Part shown: piece by piece, positions 9,349 through 18,791 of the stretch
Layout of the letters: the number at the start of each line of letters is the position of its first letter
Position numbering within the stretch: the stretch's first letter is position 1
Assembly (NCBI GenBank): GCA_947451985.1
Contig: CANGBQ010000004.1
Location: 1 to 36,024, forward strand
Length of the DNA stretch: 36,024 bases
Direction: 5' to 3'
Origin: Chitinophagaceae bacterium
Lineage (GTDB): Bacteria; Bacteroidota; Bacteroidia; Chitinophagales; Chitinophagaceae
Program-made: the position numbers and the translations under genes
The notes under the pieces: model-generated
Seen by the model: only the letters and a program-made list of their open reading frames with translations
The model's database searches: none
What the model was told of the DNA's origin: nothing

Positions 9349-9885
9349 ATGCTGATTGATATAGTTTTTTTGTTACTCATGATTTGGGCCTTTATTAAAG
9401 GCATTCAGAAAGGATTAATTCTTTCTTTGTTTTCTTTATTGGCATATATTATCGGACTAGCAGCCGCTGTAAAACTATCCGCCGTAGTCGCCAATCGACT
9501 CGCCAGCACCCACACCATTCAAGGCAAATGGCTTCCCTTCGTTTCTTTTATTTTGGTCTTTTTGGTAGTGACATTGCTTGTCAGATTAATGGGTAGTTTT
9601 ATTCAACAATTCGCAGACACTTTACAATTGGGCGGATTGAACAAGATTGCAGGCACTGTACTGTATGCCCTTTTATTTGGCATCGTTTTCAGCCTCGTTC
9701 TTTTCTATTCGGTTCAACTGAAATTTATACACGAAGACACCATTCAACATTCTATGGTGTATCCTTATATTGCCCCGCTAGCACCCGCCATCATCGATGG
9801 TTTGGGGTCCGTGATTCCATTTTTTACAGATATTTTCAAACAATTGGAGCATTTCTTTGAGGGATATCACGACCCACTCCCTTAA
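9349..9885 (+). CDS. CvpA family membrane protein
   Basis: Multi-TM; IDIVFLLLMIWAFIKGIQKGLILSLFSLLAYIIGLAAAVKLSA. Confidence 0.88.
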   Translation: MLIDIVFLLLMIWAFIKGIQKGLILSLFSLLAYIIGLAAAVKLSAVVANRLASTHTIQGKWLPFVSFILVFLVVTLLVRLMGSFIQQFADTLQLGGLNKIAGTVLYALLFGIVFSLVLFYSVQLKFIHEDTIQHSMVYPYIAPLAPAIIDGLGSVIPFFTDIFKQLEHFFEGYHDPLP

Positions 9886-9970
9886 TTAATTTCACCTATT
9901 GTTTGTTTTGATGTATTTTTATCTATAAGGCGCCCCCTTTTAAGAGGGGTAATCCAAAAAGAGGAAAAGA

Positions 9971-10732
9971 ATGAACTACGAAATAAAAGAAGACGGCAAG
10001 TTTAGATTCATCGAGGAAGGACAAGGAGAACCCTTGATCTTACTTCATGGACTGTTTGGCGCGTTGAGTAATTTTAAAGATCTGATCGAACACTTTAGAC
10101 ATTCCTATAAAGTGGTGGTGCCATTATTGCCTTTACTTGATTTGGATTTGCTGCATACTTCTGTAGGTGGATTGCAAAAGTTTGTACAACGTTTTATTGA
10201 GCACAGAGAATACAATCATATCCATTTAATGGGTAATTCTTTGGGTGGACATGTAGCCTTGGTACACGTGTTGAAGAAACCCGAAAAAATAAAATCTTTG
10301 ATTCTTACTGGAAGTTCCGGCTTGTTTGAAAATGGAATGGGTGATACCTATCCCAAGAGAGGGGACAAAGAATATATCCGAAACAAAACCGCTCTTACTT
10401 TCTACGATCCTGCTTTAGCAACTGATGAACTGGTAGACGAAGTATTCGAAATCACAAACAATCGTTTGAAAGTGATTAAGATCATCGCGCTAGCCAAAAG
10501 TGCTATTCGAAACAATTTAGGCGAAGAGCTCAACCAAATCAAATTGCCGACTTGCTTGATTTGGGGAAACAATGACACCATCACTCCTCCATTTGTCGGA
10601 GAAGAATTTCATAAACTGATTCCCAACAGCGAATTGCATTTTATAGACAAATGCGGCCATGCGCCTATGATGGAAGTGCCAGCAGCTTTTAATAAAATCC
10701 TGGAGGACTTTTTAGCCAAACAAAAATCTTAA
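9971..10732 (+). CDS. alpha/beta hydrolase
   Basis: GEPLILLHGLFG, nucleophile elbow GNSLGGHVAL, IWGNNDTITP, KCGHAPMMEVP. Confidence 0.94.
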   Translation: MNYEIKEDGKFRFIEEGQGEPLILLHGLFGALSNFKDLIEHFRHSYKVVVPLLPLLDLDLLHTSVGGLQKFVQRFIEHREYNHIHLMGNSLGGHVALVHVLKKPEKIKSLILTGSSGLFENGMGDTYPKRGDKEYIRNKTALTFYDPALATDELVDEVFEITNNRLKVIKIIALAKSAIRNNLGEELNQIKLPTCLIWGNNDTITPPFVGEEFHKLIPNSELHFIDKCGHAPMMEVPAAFNKILEDFLAKQKS

Positions 10733-10822
10733 TGATTAAAGGGGGGCTTTAACAATATATTTGCCTGTTTTTGGCAACAAGTCCTTATTTTACAGGTGTA
10801 AACCAAGAACCCCCGAACACCC

Positions 10823-11485
10823 ATGCTGACCGCATCGTTTATCAACAATAATATTCCCCGACTTCAATTACAGGATAGTGTCAGCAAAGCCAGACAACTC
10901 ATCAACGATTACAAATTAACGCACCTTCCGGTAGTAGCAGAAAATAAATACTTGGGATTGCTCAGCGAAGAAGACCTACTAGATGTAGAAGAAGACAAAT
11001 TACCCATAGAGGTGATTCAGCAATATTTATTGATGGCAGCCGTTAAAGAAGATGTTCATTTTTTAAATGCGGTCAATCTCAGCAACCAGTTCGAAACAAA
11101 TGTCGTTCCCGTGTTGAGTAAAGAAAATGATTATTTGGGGGTGATTACTGCTGCCGATTTAATGAAAGTGATGGGCGAATTTTCGGGAGCCAGCGCCATC
11201 GGAGGTATCATTGTGTTGGAAATGCCGGCCATACAATTTGCGATATCCGAAATCAGTCGTATTGTAGAAAGCAATGACTGTACCATACTCCACATGAACA
11301 CCACCCTCAATGACACAACGGGAATGTTGATGGTGACCTTACACATCAACAAAAAAGACATCAATGCAGTGGTGGCGAATTTCGAGCGATACGACTACAT
11401 TGTACAATATGCCTTTGGAACAGAGCAACACGGAAATACATTGGAAGACAATTACAGGCATCTAATGAACTATTTAGACTTGTAA
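10823..11485 (+). CDS. CBS domain-containing protein
   Basis: Paired CBS: DSVSKARQLINDYKLTHLPVVAENKYLGLLSEEDLLD and NVVPVLSKENDYLGVITAADLMKVMGE. Confidence 0.9.
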   Translation: MLTASFINNNIPRLQLQDSVSKARQLINDYKLTHLPVVAENKYLGLLSEEDLLDVEEDKLPIEVIQQYLLMAAVKEDVHFLNAVNLSNQFETNVVPVLSKENDYLGVITAADLMKVMGEFSGASAIGGIIVLEMPAIQFAISEISRIVESNDCTILHMNTTLNDTTGMLMVTLHINKKDINAVVANFERYDYIVQYAFGTEQHGNTLEDNYRHLMNYLDL

Positions 11486-11538
11486 TGATTCCATTATTCT
11501 TCATTAAAGACTGTAAAGAAAAAACGTCAATATTGTTT

Positions 11539-12987
11539 ATGCAACGAATGCGATTGATTTTATGGGCAATGGCTCTGTTCTTCTGCAGCACCTCGCATGG
11601 ACAACAAAAAAAATATCCTGGTTTTTACGACGAAATGAATAATCAGGTAACGATTGACTCTTCGGCAATACTGCACATTTCTCAAATTCACATTACGGGA
11701 AACGACAAAACAAAAGAATACATTATTCTCAGGGAATTGAAGATTCACCCAGGCGATTCCATTATTGCAGGAAACATCTTTGACGTGCTGGAGGAATCGA
11801 ATCATTTGATATACAATACTTCCCTGTTTTCAGAAGTGGAAATCAGGCCAATCTTATTGTCTGCCTATGAGGTCCGGCTAGAGATTTTACTTAAGGAAAG
11901 ATGGTACATCTACCCTGCCCCCCAATTCAAATTGGTAGATAGAAACTTCAATGAATGGTGGAAAACCTACAACGCTGATCTCAATCGAGTTATTTACGGC
12001 TTAAAGTTTTTGCATTACAATCTGAGTGGGAGAGCGGACCAGCTTCGCATATTCCTATTAAATGGATATGCCAGAACGTTCTATATGAGTTATACAGAAC
12101 CTTATAGCAATAAGAAATTAAACGAAGGGTATTCTGTAAGTGTTGGATTTACCCAAAACAGAGAATTCCCTTACAAAACAAACTATAACAATGGCTTGTT
12201 ATTGTACAAAACAAATTTATTCGATCGAAGCAGTCTCACGCTGAATGCCAGCTACACTACTCGGAATGGTTATTTCAAAAGAAATTATTTCTCCCTCCAA
12301 TTCAATTATATCAAAGTAAACGATACGCTTATTTCAGATAAGTATAATCCTAATTACTTTAATATTGAGAAATCAAAAATCAGTTTTCCTGATTTCTCCT
12401 ACAGTTTTGTATACAACAAAACAGACAATATCAATTATCCATTGATTGGAAAAACTTACGCACTCTCTGTTTCTAAAAGAGGATTGGGAGTCAGGGGAGG
12501 CATGAACATGTTGGCACTCGATGCCGCTTTTAAACAATATTTTTCTCACAAGAGCGGATTGTACAGTAATGTTCAATTGTACGCCAAAATAAAACTGCCA
12601 TTTCATCAATCCTATCTCAACCAGCGGGCATTGGGATATTCTACATTTTACCTCAGGGGTTTGGAATATTATGTAATTGATGGCGTAGCAGCAGCACTTG
12701 CCAAATATACCGTGAGTAAACAATTGGTTTCTTTTCGTGTTCCAATCCCCTTTCATATCAAAGCATTCCCCTATATTCCATTTACGTTTTTCGCCAAAAC
12801 TTTTGCAGATGGTGGATTCTGTTACAATCAAAAGGAATTTGATACTAGGCTGAATAACAGACTCCTATACAGTGGAGGGGCAGGCATAGATTTGCTCACC
12901 TTGTACGACATCAACCTGAGCCTTGAATATAGTTTCAATCAATTAGGGGAAAAGGGATTATTTTTGCACTTGAAAGGAAGCCTATAG
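11539..12987 (+). CDS. POTRA-domain/BamA-TamA-like outer membrane protein
   Basis: ATG at 11539 gives a signal peptide (MQRMRLILWAMALFFCSTSHGQ); POTRA-like ISQIHITGNDKTKEYIILRELKIHPGDSI; beta-barrel-like C-terminus ending LFLHLKGSL; ORF opens at 11485. Confidence 0.82.
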   Translation: MQRMRLILWAMALFFCSTSHGQQKKYPGFYDEMNNQVTIDSSAILHISQIHITGNDKTKEYIILRELKIHPGDSIIAGNIFDVLEESNHLIYNTSLFSEVEIRPILLSAYEVRLEILLKERWYIYPAPQFKLVDRNFNEWWKTYNADLNRVIYGLKFLHYNLSGRADQLRIFLLNGYARTFYMSYTEPYSNKKLNEGYSVSVGFTQNREFPYKTNYNNGLLLYKTNLFDRSSLTLNASYTTRNGYFKRNYFSLQFNYIKVNDTLISDKYNPNYFNIEKSKISFPDFSYSFVYNKTDNINYPLIGKTYALSVSKRGLGVRGGMNMLALDAAFKQYFSHKSGLYSNVQLYAKIKLPFHQSYLNQRALGYSTFYLRGLEYYVIDGVAAALAKYTVSKQLVSFRVPIPFHIKAFPYIPFTFFAKTFADGGFCYNQKEFDTRLNNRLLYSGGAGIDLLTLYDINLSLEYSFNQLGEKGLFLHLKGSL

Positions 12988-13003
12988 CCTCTTTTGGAAA
13001 GAA

Positions 13004-13882
13004 ATGAAAATAGCCATTTACAGCAGAGGGATTGAACAAGAGCAGGTAAAAGATTTTCACCTGTTGATTGAAAAATTGGTGGCCAATAATATTGAGCCTG
13101 TATTTTATCAGGATCTTTTTAACCAATTTTACTCTTCCCTTACTATTGATAGTAAATACTCCACTTTTAATTCCAGCAACGAATTAGACGAACACATAGA
13201 ATGCATGATCAGTTTGGGCGGAGACGGCACCCTGCTGGATACAGTAACATTGGTTAAAGATTCTGGTATTCCCGTATTAGGTATTAATTACGGAAGGTTG
13301 GGTTTTCTGGCTAATATAGGCAGAGAAGAAATACACTCTGTGATAGATGCCATTGTGAACAGAAAGTATGTATTGGAAAAAAGATCCCTTATACATCTGG
13401 ATGCCAATATCTCCTTGTTTGGCGAAACCCCCTATGCTTTGAATGAATTTTCACTGCACAAGAAGGACAGTTCTCCCATGATAAAAATTCATACGTACCT
13501 GAATGGAGAATTCTTGAATACCTACTGGGCGGATGGGTTGATTGTAGCCACTCCCACTGGCTCCACCGGCTACTCCCTGAGCTGCAATGGGCCGGTTGTA
13601 TTTCCGGATAGCAGCAGCTTTGTCATTACACCTGTGGCGCCCCACAATCTGAATGTACGGCCCATCATCGTGCCAGATCACACCATCATTTCATTCGAAA
13701 TCGAGGGGCGAACCGATGGTTTTTTATGCACCTTGGATAGCAGAAGAGAAATCGTTACCAAAGAAATTCAATTGGCTGTCAAAAAAGAATCTTTTGATAT
13801 CAACCTCATCCGCATGAACGAAAACAATTTCCTACAAACGCTCAGGAACAAACTCAGCTGGGGTCTTGACAAAAGAAATTAA
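13004..13882 (+). CDS. nadK: NAD kinase
   Basis: SLGGDGTLLDT (GGDG motif), NYGRLGFLA, NEFSLHK, ADGLIVATPTGSTGYSLS. Confidence 0.97.
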   Translation: MKIAIYSRGIEQEQVKDFHLLIEKLVANNIEPVFYQDLFNQFYSSLTIDSKYSTFNSSNELDEHIECMISLGGDGTLLDTVTLVKDSGIPVLGINYGRLGFLANIGREEIHSVIDAIVNRKYVLEKRSLIHLDANISLFGETPYALNEFSLHKKDSSPMIKIHTYLNGEFLNTYWADGLIVATPTGSTGYSLSCNGPVVFPDSSSFVITPVAPHNLNVRPIIVPDHTIISFEIEGRTDGFLCTLDSRREIVTKEIQLAVKKESFDINLIRMNENNFLQTLRNKLSWGLDKRN

Positions 13883-13893
13883 TTGGCAACACC

Positions 13894-14871
13894 ATGGGGC
13901 ACAAATCGAGGAAAATTAAATTCATCTTCCTGTTTTATTGGTTCTTACTCGCATACATTATTGTAGCATTGGTATGGTGGTACATTGCGTTGTCTAAACA
14001 AAACGAGCAAATGGCTGCTTTTAAAATACACATCTTACAAACGAAAGGGCAATCTAGCAGCACCGCATACCAAGTGATTCTTAAAGAGAAAAACAGAAAA
14101 ACCAAACAGTATATTGGAGAAGGGGCCATATTCTTTTTACTTATTGTGGCCGGTGCCGGTTTTGTATATGCAGCCATTCGAAAGCAATTTGCCATCAGTC
14201 AACAACAACAGAATTTCATGATGGCAGTGACGCATGAGCTGAAGACACCTATTGCTGTGACCAAATTGAATCTGGAAACTTTACAAAAAAGAAAACTTGA
14301 TGATCAGCAACAATTTAGTTTGCTCAACAATACCATTCAGGAAGCCAATCGAATGAATATCCTTTGTGATAACTTGCTATTGTCTTCTCAGATGGAGGCA
14401 GGCGGCTATCAAATAACCACAGAAAAAATATCGATATCCGTATTTATGCAAAAAATTATAGATGATTGCAAAATCCGATATCCCTTCAAGATGTTTGAAT
14501 CAACCATCCAAACAGATGCAACAATAGAAGGAGACCCTTTTTTACTTCAAATGGCTGTTAATAATTTAATAGACAACGCAATTAAGTATTCGCCTAAAGA
14601 CACTTCCATTGAAATAAAGGCCGAACAAAAAAATGAAACGATTTTAGTGTCAATTATCGACCAGGGCATCGGCATCGCAGCGAACGAAAAGAAAAAAATA
14701 TTTAAAAAGTTTTATCGAATTGGTACGGAAGCAACCAAAAAAGCCAAAGGGACTGGATTGGGATTATATTTGGTAGACAAAATTATCAAGGGTCACGAGG
14801 GTAAGGTATTTGTGCAGAACAACGAACCTAAGGGGTCGATATTTTTTATAGAACTTAAGAAGCTGGGATAA
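13894..14871 (+). CDS. sensor histidine kinase, two TM helices, short extracytoplasmic region
   Basis: H-box FMMAVTHELKTPIAVTK; N-box NNLIDNAIKYSP; IIDQGIGIA; GTGLGLYLV. Confidence 0.96.
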   Translation: MGHKSRKIKFIFLFYWFLLAYIIVALVWWYIALSKQNEQMAAFKIHILQTKGQSSSTAYQVILKEKNRKTKQYIGEGAIFFLLIVAGAGFVYAAIRKQFAISQQQQNFMMAVTHELKTPIAVTKLNLETLQKRKLDDQQQFSLLNNTIQEANRMNILCDNLLLSSQMEAGGYQITTEKISISVFMQKIIDDCKIRYPFKMFESTIQTDATIEGDPFLLQMAVNNLIDNAIKYSPKDTSIEIKAEQKNETILVSIIDQGIGIAANEKKKIFKKFYRIGTEATKKAKGTGLGLYLVDKIIKGHEGKVFVQNNEPKGSIFFIELKKLG

Positions 14872-14876
14872 AGAAA

Positions 14877-15581
14877 ATGGCACCAAAAAAATATACCATA
14901 TTGCTGGTAGAAGATGAAGAGAATCTTCAAGAAGCACTGAAGCTTAATTTAGAACTGGAAGGATATGAAGTGAGAAGCAGCTTTGATGGGGCTACTGCTT
15001 TAAAAATGGTTAAACAAGAATACTACGATTTAATCATTTTGGACGTCATGCTTCCTGAGATAGATGGCATCACGGTTTGTGAAACCATTCGGTTGCAAAA
15101 TACCCGTATGCCCATATTGATGCTAAGTGCCAAAAACACCAGTGCAGACAGGGTAATAGGATTGAAGAAAGGGGCCGATGATTACCTTACCAAACCTTTC
15201 AACTTGGAAGAATTGTTGCTGAGGGTGCAAAAATTGATTACTAAAAACGAACAGCTGGACTCCAAGCCTGCGCTGGCAGATGTATACGAATTTGGTAAAA
15301 ACAAGATTGATTTCAATGCATTGGAGGGATACAATAAAAAAGGCGAATGCATCGCATTGACCAAAAAGGAATCAATGCTATTGAAACTACTCATTGAGAA
15401 CAGAAATGAAGTCGTTACAAGAGAAAAGATTTTACAAACAGTGTGGGGCTATAATGTTTTTCCCACCACCAGAACAATCGACAACTTTATCCTGAACTTC
15501 AGAAAATATTTTGAAGACGACAGCAAGCACCCCGTTTATTTTCATTCTGTAAGAGGGGTTGGCTACAAATTTTCTAGTTAG
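14877..15581 (+). CDS. OmpR/PhoB-family response regulator
   Basis: Receiver LLVEDEENL...LIILDVMLPEIDG...KPF; winged helix TTRTIDNFILNFRKYFEDDSKHPVYFHSVRGVGYKF. Confidence 0.97.
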   Translation: MAPKKYTILLVEDEENLQEALKLNLELEGYEVRSSFDGATALKMVKQEYYDLIILDVMLPEIDGITVCETIRLQNTRMPILMLSAKNTSADRVIGLKKGADDYLTKPFNLEELLLRVQKLITKNEQLDSKPALADVYEFGKNKIDFNALEGYNKKGECIALTKKESMLLKLLIENRNEVVTREKILQTVWGYNVFPTTRTIDNFILNFRKYFEDDSKHPVYFHSVRGVGYKFSS

Positions 15582-15583
15582 GC

Positions 15584-16282
15584 TTACAAATCTCCCAGTA
15601 AAGGTCGTATTACGATATCTTCAACGACTGCTTGGGCTGACAATTGCGTGGCGGCATACACCATGGTGGCAATATCGGAAGGCTCCATGATTCGTTTGGC
15701 AGTATTGTCATAATCGCCCCAAGAATCAGTAAGCACAGCGCCAGGAAAAACACCTGTTACTTTGATGCCAAGGGGCATCAGTTCTTGCCGAAGATTTTGA
15801 TTAAACCCATTCAAAGCAAACTTGCTGATACTATAGGAACCACCGCCAGGATAGGCTTTTAGCCCAGCGATGGAACACATATTGATGATATGGCCATGCT
15901 TGTTTTGAATCATAGATGGCAAGAGTTTACGAGTGAGGTGGTAAGCACTCAGAAGATTGACAGCAAGCATAGATTCCAAGGTGCCGGGGGCTTCGTCAAT
16001 GATATTGCCAGGCACATACGACCCTGCGTTGTTGACGACCACATCCGGAATGCCCTGTGACAAACAGAATGAAGCGAAATCTTCTGCTTGTTGTTGAACA
16101 GAAAGATCAGCCGTGAAACATTGAAAGGAGGCGTTTGGATACAATGCCTTTAGTTCATTGACTGTTTCAGTCAACGGCCCATTATTTCGAGCACATAGGA
16201 ATAAACGAGCGCCGGCAGCTGCAAACTTGTTGGCTATGGCCTTTCCGATGCCCTTACTGGCTCCTGTTATGACAACATTCAT
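15584..16282 (-). CDS. SDR family NAD(P)-dependent oxidoreductase
   Basis: TGASKGIGKAIA, NNAG, active site YSISKFALNGF; ATG at 16282 (MNVVITGASKGIG) preferred over the ORF-track start 16339. Confidence 0.94.
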   Translation of the reverse strand: MNVVITGASKGIGKAIANKFAAAGARLFLCARNNGPLTETVNELKALYPNASFQCFTADLSVQQQAEDFASFCLSQGIPDVVVNNAGSYVPGNIIDEAPGTLESMLAVNLLSAYHLTRKLLPSMIQNKHGHIINMCSIAGLKAYPGGGSYSISKFALNGFNQNLRQELMPLGIKVTGVFPGAVLTDSWGDYDNTAKRIMEPSDIATMVYAATQLSAQAVVEDIVIRPLLGDL

Positions 16283-16309
16283 GACAAATGATTTGATGGC
16301 TATAATAAT

Positions 16310-16317
16310 TATCTTTG
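16310..16317 (+). promoter_or_regulatory. Bacteroidota -7 element TATCTTTG upstream of the HAD hydrolase
   Basis: TAnnTTTG 37 nt before the TTG start. Confidence 0.4.
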
Positions 16318-16353
16318 ACCGTCTTGTAAAGATAAACAAGCTTCAAGGATAAA

Positions 16354-17067
16354 TTGAATAGATTGCCCAGAAGATACAAACACGTTTTTTTTGATTTGGA
16401 TCATACCCTTTGGGATTTTGATACCAATGCGCAACATAGTTTGCACGACCTGTATCATGAATTTGAGCTTCATGCTACTGTAACGCCAGACTTTGAGGCA
16501 TTCTATTCGAAATATATTTATCACAATAAAATACTGTGGGACCGCTACCAGAAAGGATTCATCAGCGTAGATGAATTAAAATGGAAAAGAATGTGGAGAA
16601 CCCTGCTAGAATACAAAATAGGAGATGAAAAGCTAGCAAAAGCACTGAGTGTTCGTTTTTTGGAAATTTTGCCTACAAAAAATAAATTGTTTCCTTATAC
16701 CATCGAGATTTTAGAATACTTACAAGAAAAAAAATACCAGCTTCATTTAATCACGAACGGATTCGAAAAAACCCAGTGGAACAAGTTGCGTAACAGCAAT
16801 ATTGAAAAGTATTTCTCTCAAGTCATTACCTCAGAGAGGAGCAATTCAGTAAAGCCAGAAAAAGAAATATTTGAATTTGCCCTTCAACAAGCAGGCGCCA
16901 CAATTCAGGAATCCATCATGATTGGAGACAACCTGGATGCAGACATTCAAGGAGCAATCAACGTCGGGATGGACAGCATTTTTGTAAATCACATTAGCGT
17001 GTCCGCCCATATACAACCTACCTATACCATAGCTCATTTGCAAGAACTAGAAGCAATACTTAAATAG
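16354..17067 (+). CDS. YjjG-like HAD-superfamily hydrolase (noncanonical pyrimidine nucleotidase type)
   Basis: HVFFDLDHTLWDFDTNA motif I; HLITNGFEKTQWNKL; MIGDNLDADIQGAINVGMDSIFVN; TTG start. Confidence 0.92.
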   Translation: MNRLPRRYKHVFFDLDHTLWDFDTNAQHSLHDLYHEFELHATVTPDFEAFYSKYIYHNKILWDRYQKGFISVDELKWKRMWRTLLEYKIGDEKLAKALSVRFLEILPTKNKLFPYTIEILEYLQEKKYQLHLITNGFEKTQWNKLRNSNIEKYFSQVITSERSNSVKPEKEIFEFALQQAGATIQESIMIGDNLDADIQGAINVGMDSIFVNHISVSAHIQPTYTIAHLQELEAILK

Positions 17068-17078
17068 ATGAAAATAAA

Positions 17079-17101
17079 AAACCTCCTTGTGCAGGAGGTT
17101 T
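17079..17101. terminator. hairpin terminator, probably bidirectional, between convergent genes
   Basis: AAACCTCCT-TGTGC-AGGAGGTTT; A-rich on the left arm and T on the right; sits between a + gene ending 17067 and a - gene ending 17124. Confidence 0.75.
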
Positions 17102-17123
17102 AATCAATACTGTAGGAAGCAAA

Positions 17124-17279
17124 TTACATTTCAGTAGTTTTTTTGTCTTTGCTGCAAGGCTTTCCTTTGCAACAAGATTTTCCTTTAGCACATTTTTTAT
17201 TTTTTCCTTTGTCTGTATTGGCAAAAGAAACACCGCTGATCAACAAAGCAGCAGTAGCAAACAATAATACCTTTTTCAT
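17124..17279 (-). CDS. small secreted Cys/Lys-rich protein (51 aa), not in the ORF track
   Basis: Manual translation: MKKVLLFATAALLISGVSFANTDKGKNKKCAKGKSCCKGKPCSKDKKTTEM*; clear signal peptide, 4 Cys in a Lys-rich mature part, ATG start, terminator immediately downstream. Confidence 0.8.
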   Translation of the reverse strand: MKKVLLFATAALLISGVSFANTDKGKNKKCAKGKSCCKGKPCSKDKKTTEM

Positions 17280-17366
17280 AATGATTGATTTTGATTGATT
17301 AATTAGAGTGAAATTACTTAAAAAAGGGCGAAAAAATCAAAATTTACACTTTTGAATATGCAGCCA

Positions 17367-18023
17367 TTATAAGGTAGCAATGACAGTTACACCTCCCTGA
17401 ACTACCTGGTTCAACCCTACCTGCAACTGCGTTCCCAAGGGCAAAAGAAGGTCTACCCGGCTTCCAAATTTGATGAAGCCTAGCTCCTCACCTTGCTTTG
17501 CCTGTTGCCCTATAGTTGCATAATTAACAATTCTTTTGGCCAAGGCGCCGGCGATCTGCTTCACCAACACTTCTGTAGTGCCTTTTTTGATCACCGCGGA
17601 ATGGCGTTCATTTTCAGTGGAAGATTTAGGATTCCAGGCTACTAAATATTTTCCCTTGTGGTATTGATTGTAGACAATCTCTCCACTCAGGGGATACCGA
17701 TTGACATGAACGTTGGCAGGACTCATAAAAATAGAAACCTGCAATCTTTTTTCTTTGAAATACTCGTTATCAAATGTCTCCTCTATCACTACCACTTTTC
17801 CATCGGCAGGAGCAATGATACAATTGTCCTGAATAGTCAGCTGTCGAGCGGGGATTCTGAAAAAAGAAACAATAAATAAAAACAATACAACAGAAAGAAA
17901 TAGAAATAGCCAGCAAAACCAATGACCGATCGTGGGACAAGCCCAGCAAGCTACAAAATTGAGCGCCGTAAGAACAATAGCGGTTATAGCAATGGTTGCA
18001 TATCCTTCTTTGTGAATAGTCAT
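17367..18023 (-). CDS. psd: phosphatidylserine decarboxylase
   Basis: MTIHKEGYATI start (ATG at 18023); IAPADGKVVVIEE; FMSPANVHVNRYPLSG; self-cleavage region GFIKFGSRVDLLLP. Confidence 0.95.
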   Translation of the reverse strand: MTIHKEGYATIAITAIVLTALNFVACWACPTIGHWFCWLFLFLSVVLFLFIVSFFRIPARQLTIQDNCIIAPADGKVVVIEETFDNEYFKEKRLQVSIFMSPANVHVNRYPLSGEIVYNQYHKGKYLVAWNPKSSTENERHSAVIKKGTTEVLVKQIAGALAKRIVNYATIGQQAKQGEELGFIKFGSRVDLLLPLGTQLQVGLNQVVQGGVTVIATL

Positions 18024-18075
18024 ATCGAACGTTTGAGTCGCAAATGTACTAACAGAAGGGCAGAATAATAATCTC

Positions 18076-18786
18076 TTATAAAAATAATTGAACGTATAGC
18101 CATACAAAGGGCGTGGCAAGCAATAAGGAATCAAACCGATCCAGAAAACCTCCATGACCCGGCATGAAATGTCCGCTGTCTTTAATGTTGGCAAGTCTTT
18201 TCAGTTTGCTTTCAAAAAGATCGCCCACAGTTCCGGTAACAGATGCGATGGCAGCAATCAACACCCAATGTATCCAATGAATCGATTGCAGGAAAGCCAG
18301 GTTGCTGCACAACCAGCCAATGATGGCCACACTTAACACAATGCCTCCAATGGTGCCTTCCCAAGTTTTCTTAGGAGAAATAACAGAAAAAGGAGTTTTG
18401 CCAATAAGCGACCCCACCAGGTATGCCATGGTATCATTGATCCAAATGGAAAAAACGATAACACAAGGTAAAATCGGTAAGTAGGCATCTATCCCACTTT
18501 GTATGTCTTTGGTATGGTACAAATAAAACTGCCCTCGCATTCCCAGATCAACCAGCAACATCAAGGGCAAAATAATGTACACCAGTGCCAAGGGTAAAAA
18601 ATAATAAAAGTGATTACCAGCAATGAGTTTTGCTATTTTACTAAGTTCATATAACGCACCCAATAGTACGATGGTGAACAAAGTAAGAAACAAATAGCCG
18701 TTGAGCAACAGTCCCGACAACATCACCAAAGAAAAAATGATGGCAGTGAGTGAACGGGTTTTCAATGTCTGAATATGTATAGCCAA
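18076..18786 (-). CDS. cdsA: phosphatidate cytidylyltransferase
   Basis: Multi-TM; SPKKTWEGTIGG and signature VGDLFESKLKRLANIKDSGHFMPGHGGFLDRFDSLL. Confidence 0.96.
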   Translation of the reverse strand: MAIHIQTLKTRSLTAIIFSLVMLSGLLLNGYLFLTLFTIVLLGALYELSKIAKLIAGNHFYYFLPLALVYIILPLMLLVDLGMRGQFYLYHTKDIQSGIDAYLPILPCVIVFSIWINDTMAYLVGSLIGKTPFSVISPKKTWEGTIGGIVLSVAIIGWLCSNLAFLQSIHWIHWVLIAAIASVTGTVGDLFESKLKRLANIKDSGHFMPGHGGFLDRFDSLLLATPFVWLYVQLFL

Positions 18787-18791
18787 TGGAA

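Noticed and set aside
12373-12831. 152-aa - ORF inside the POTRA/beta-barrel gene
   Set aside because: Antisense to a coherent CDS; no start context or recognisable domain
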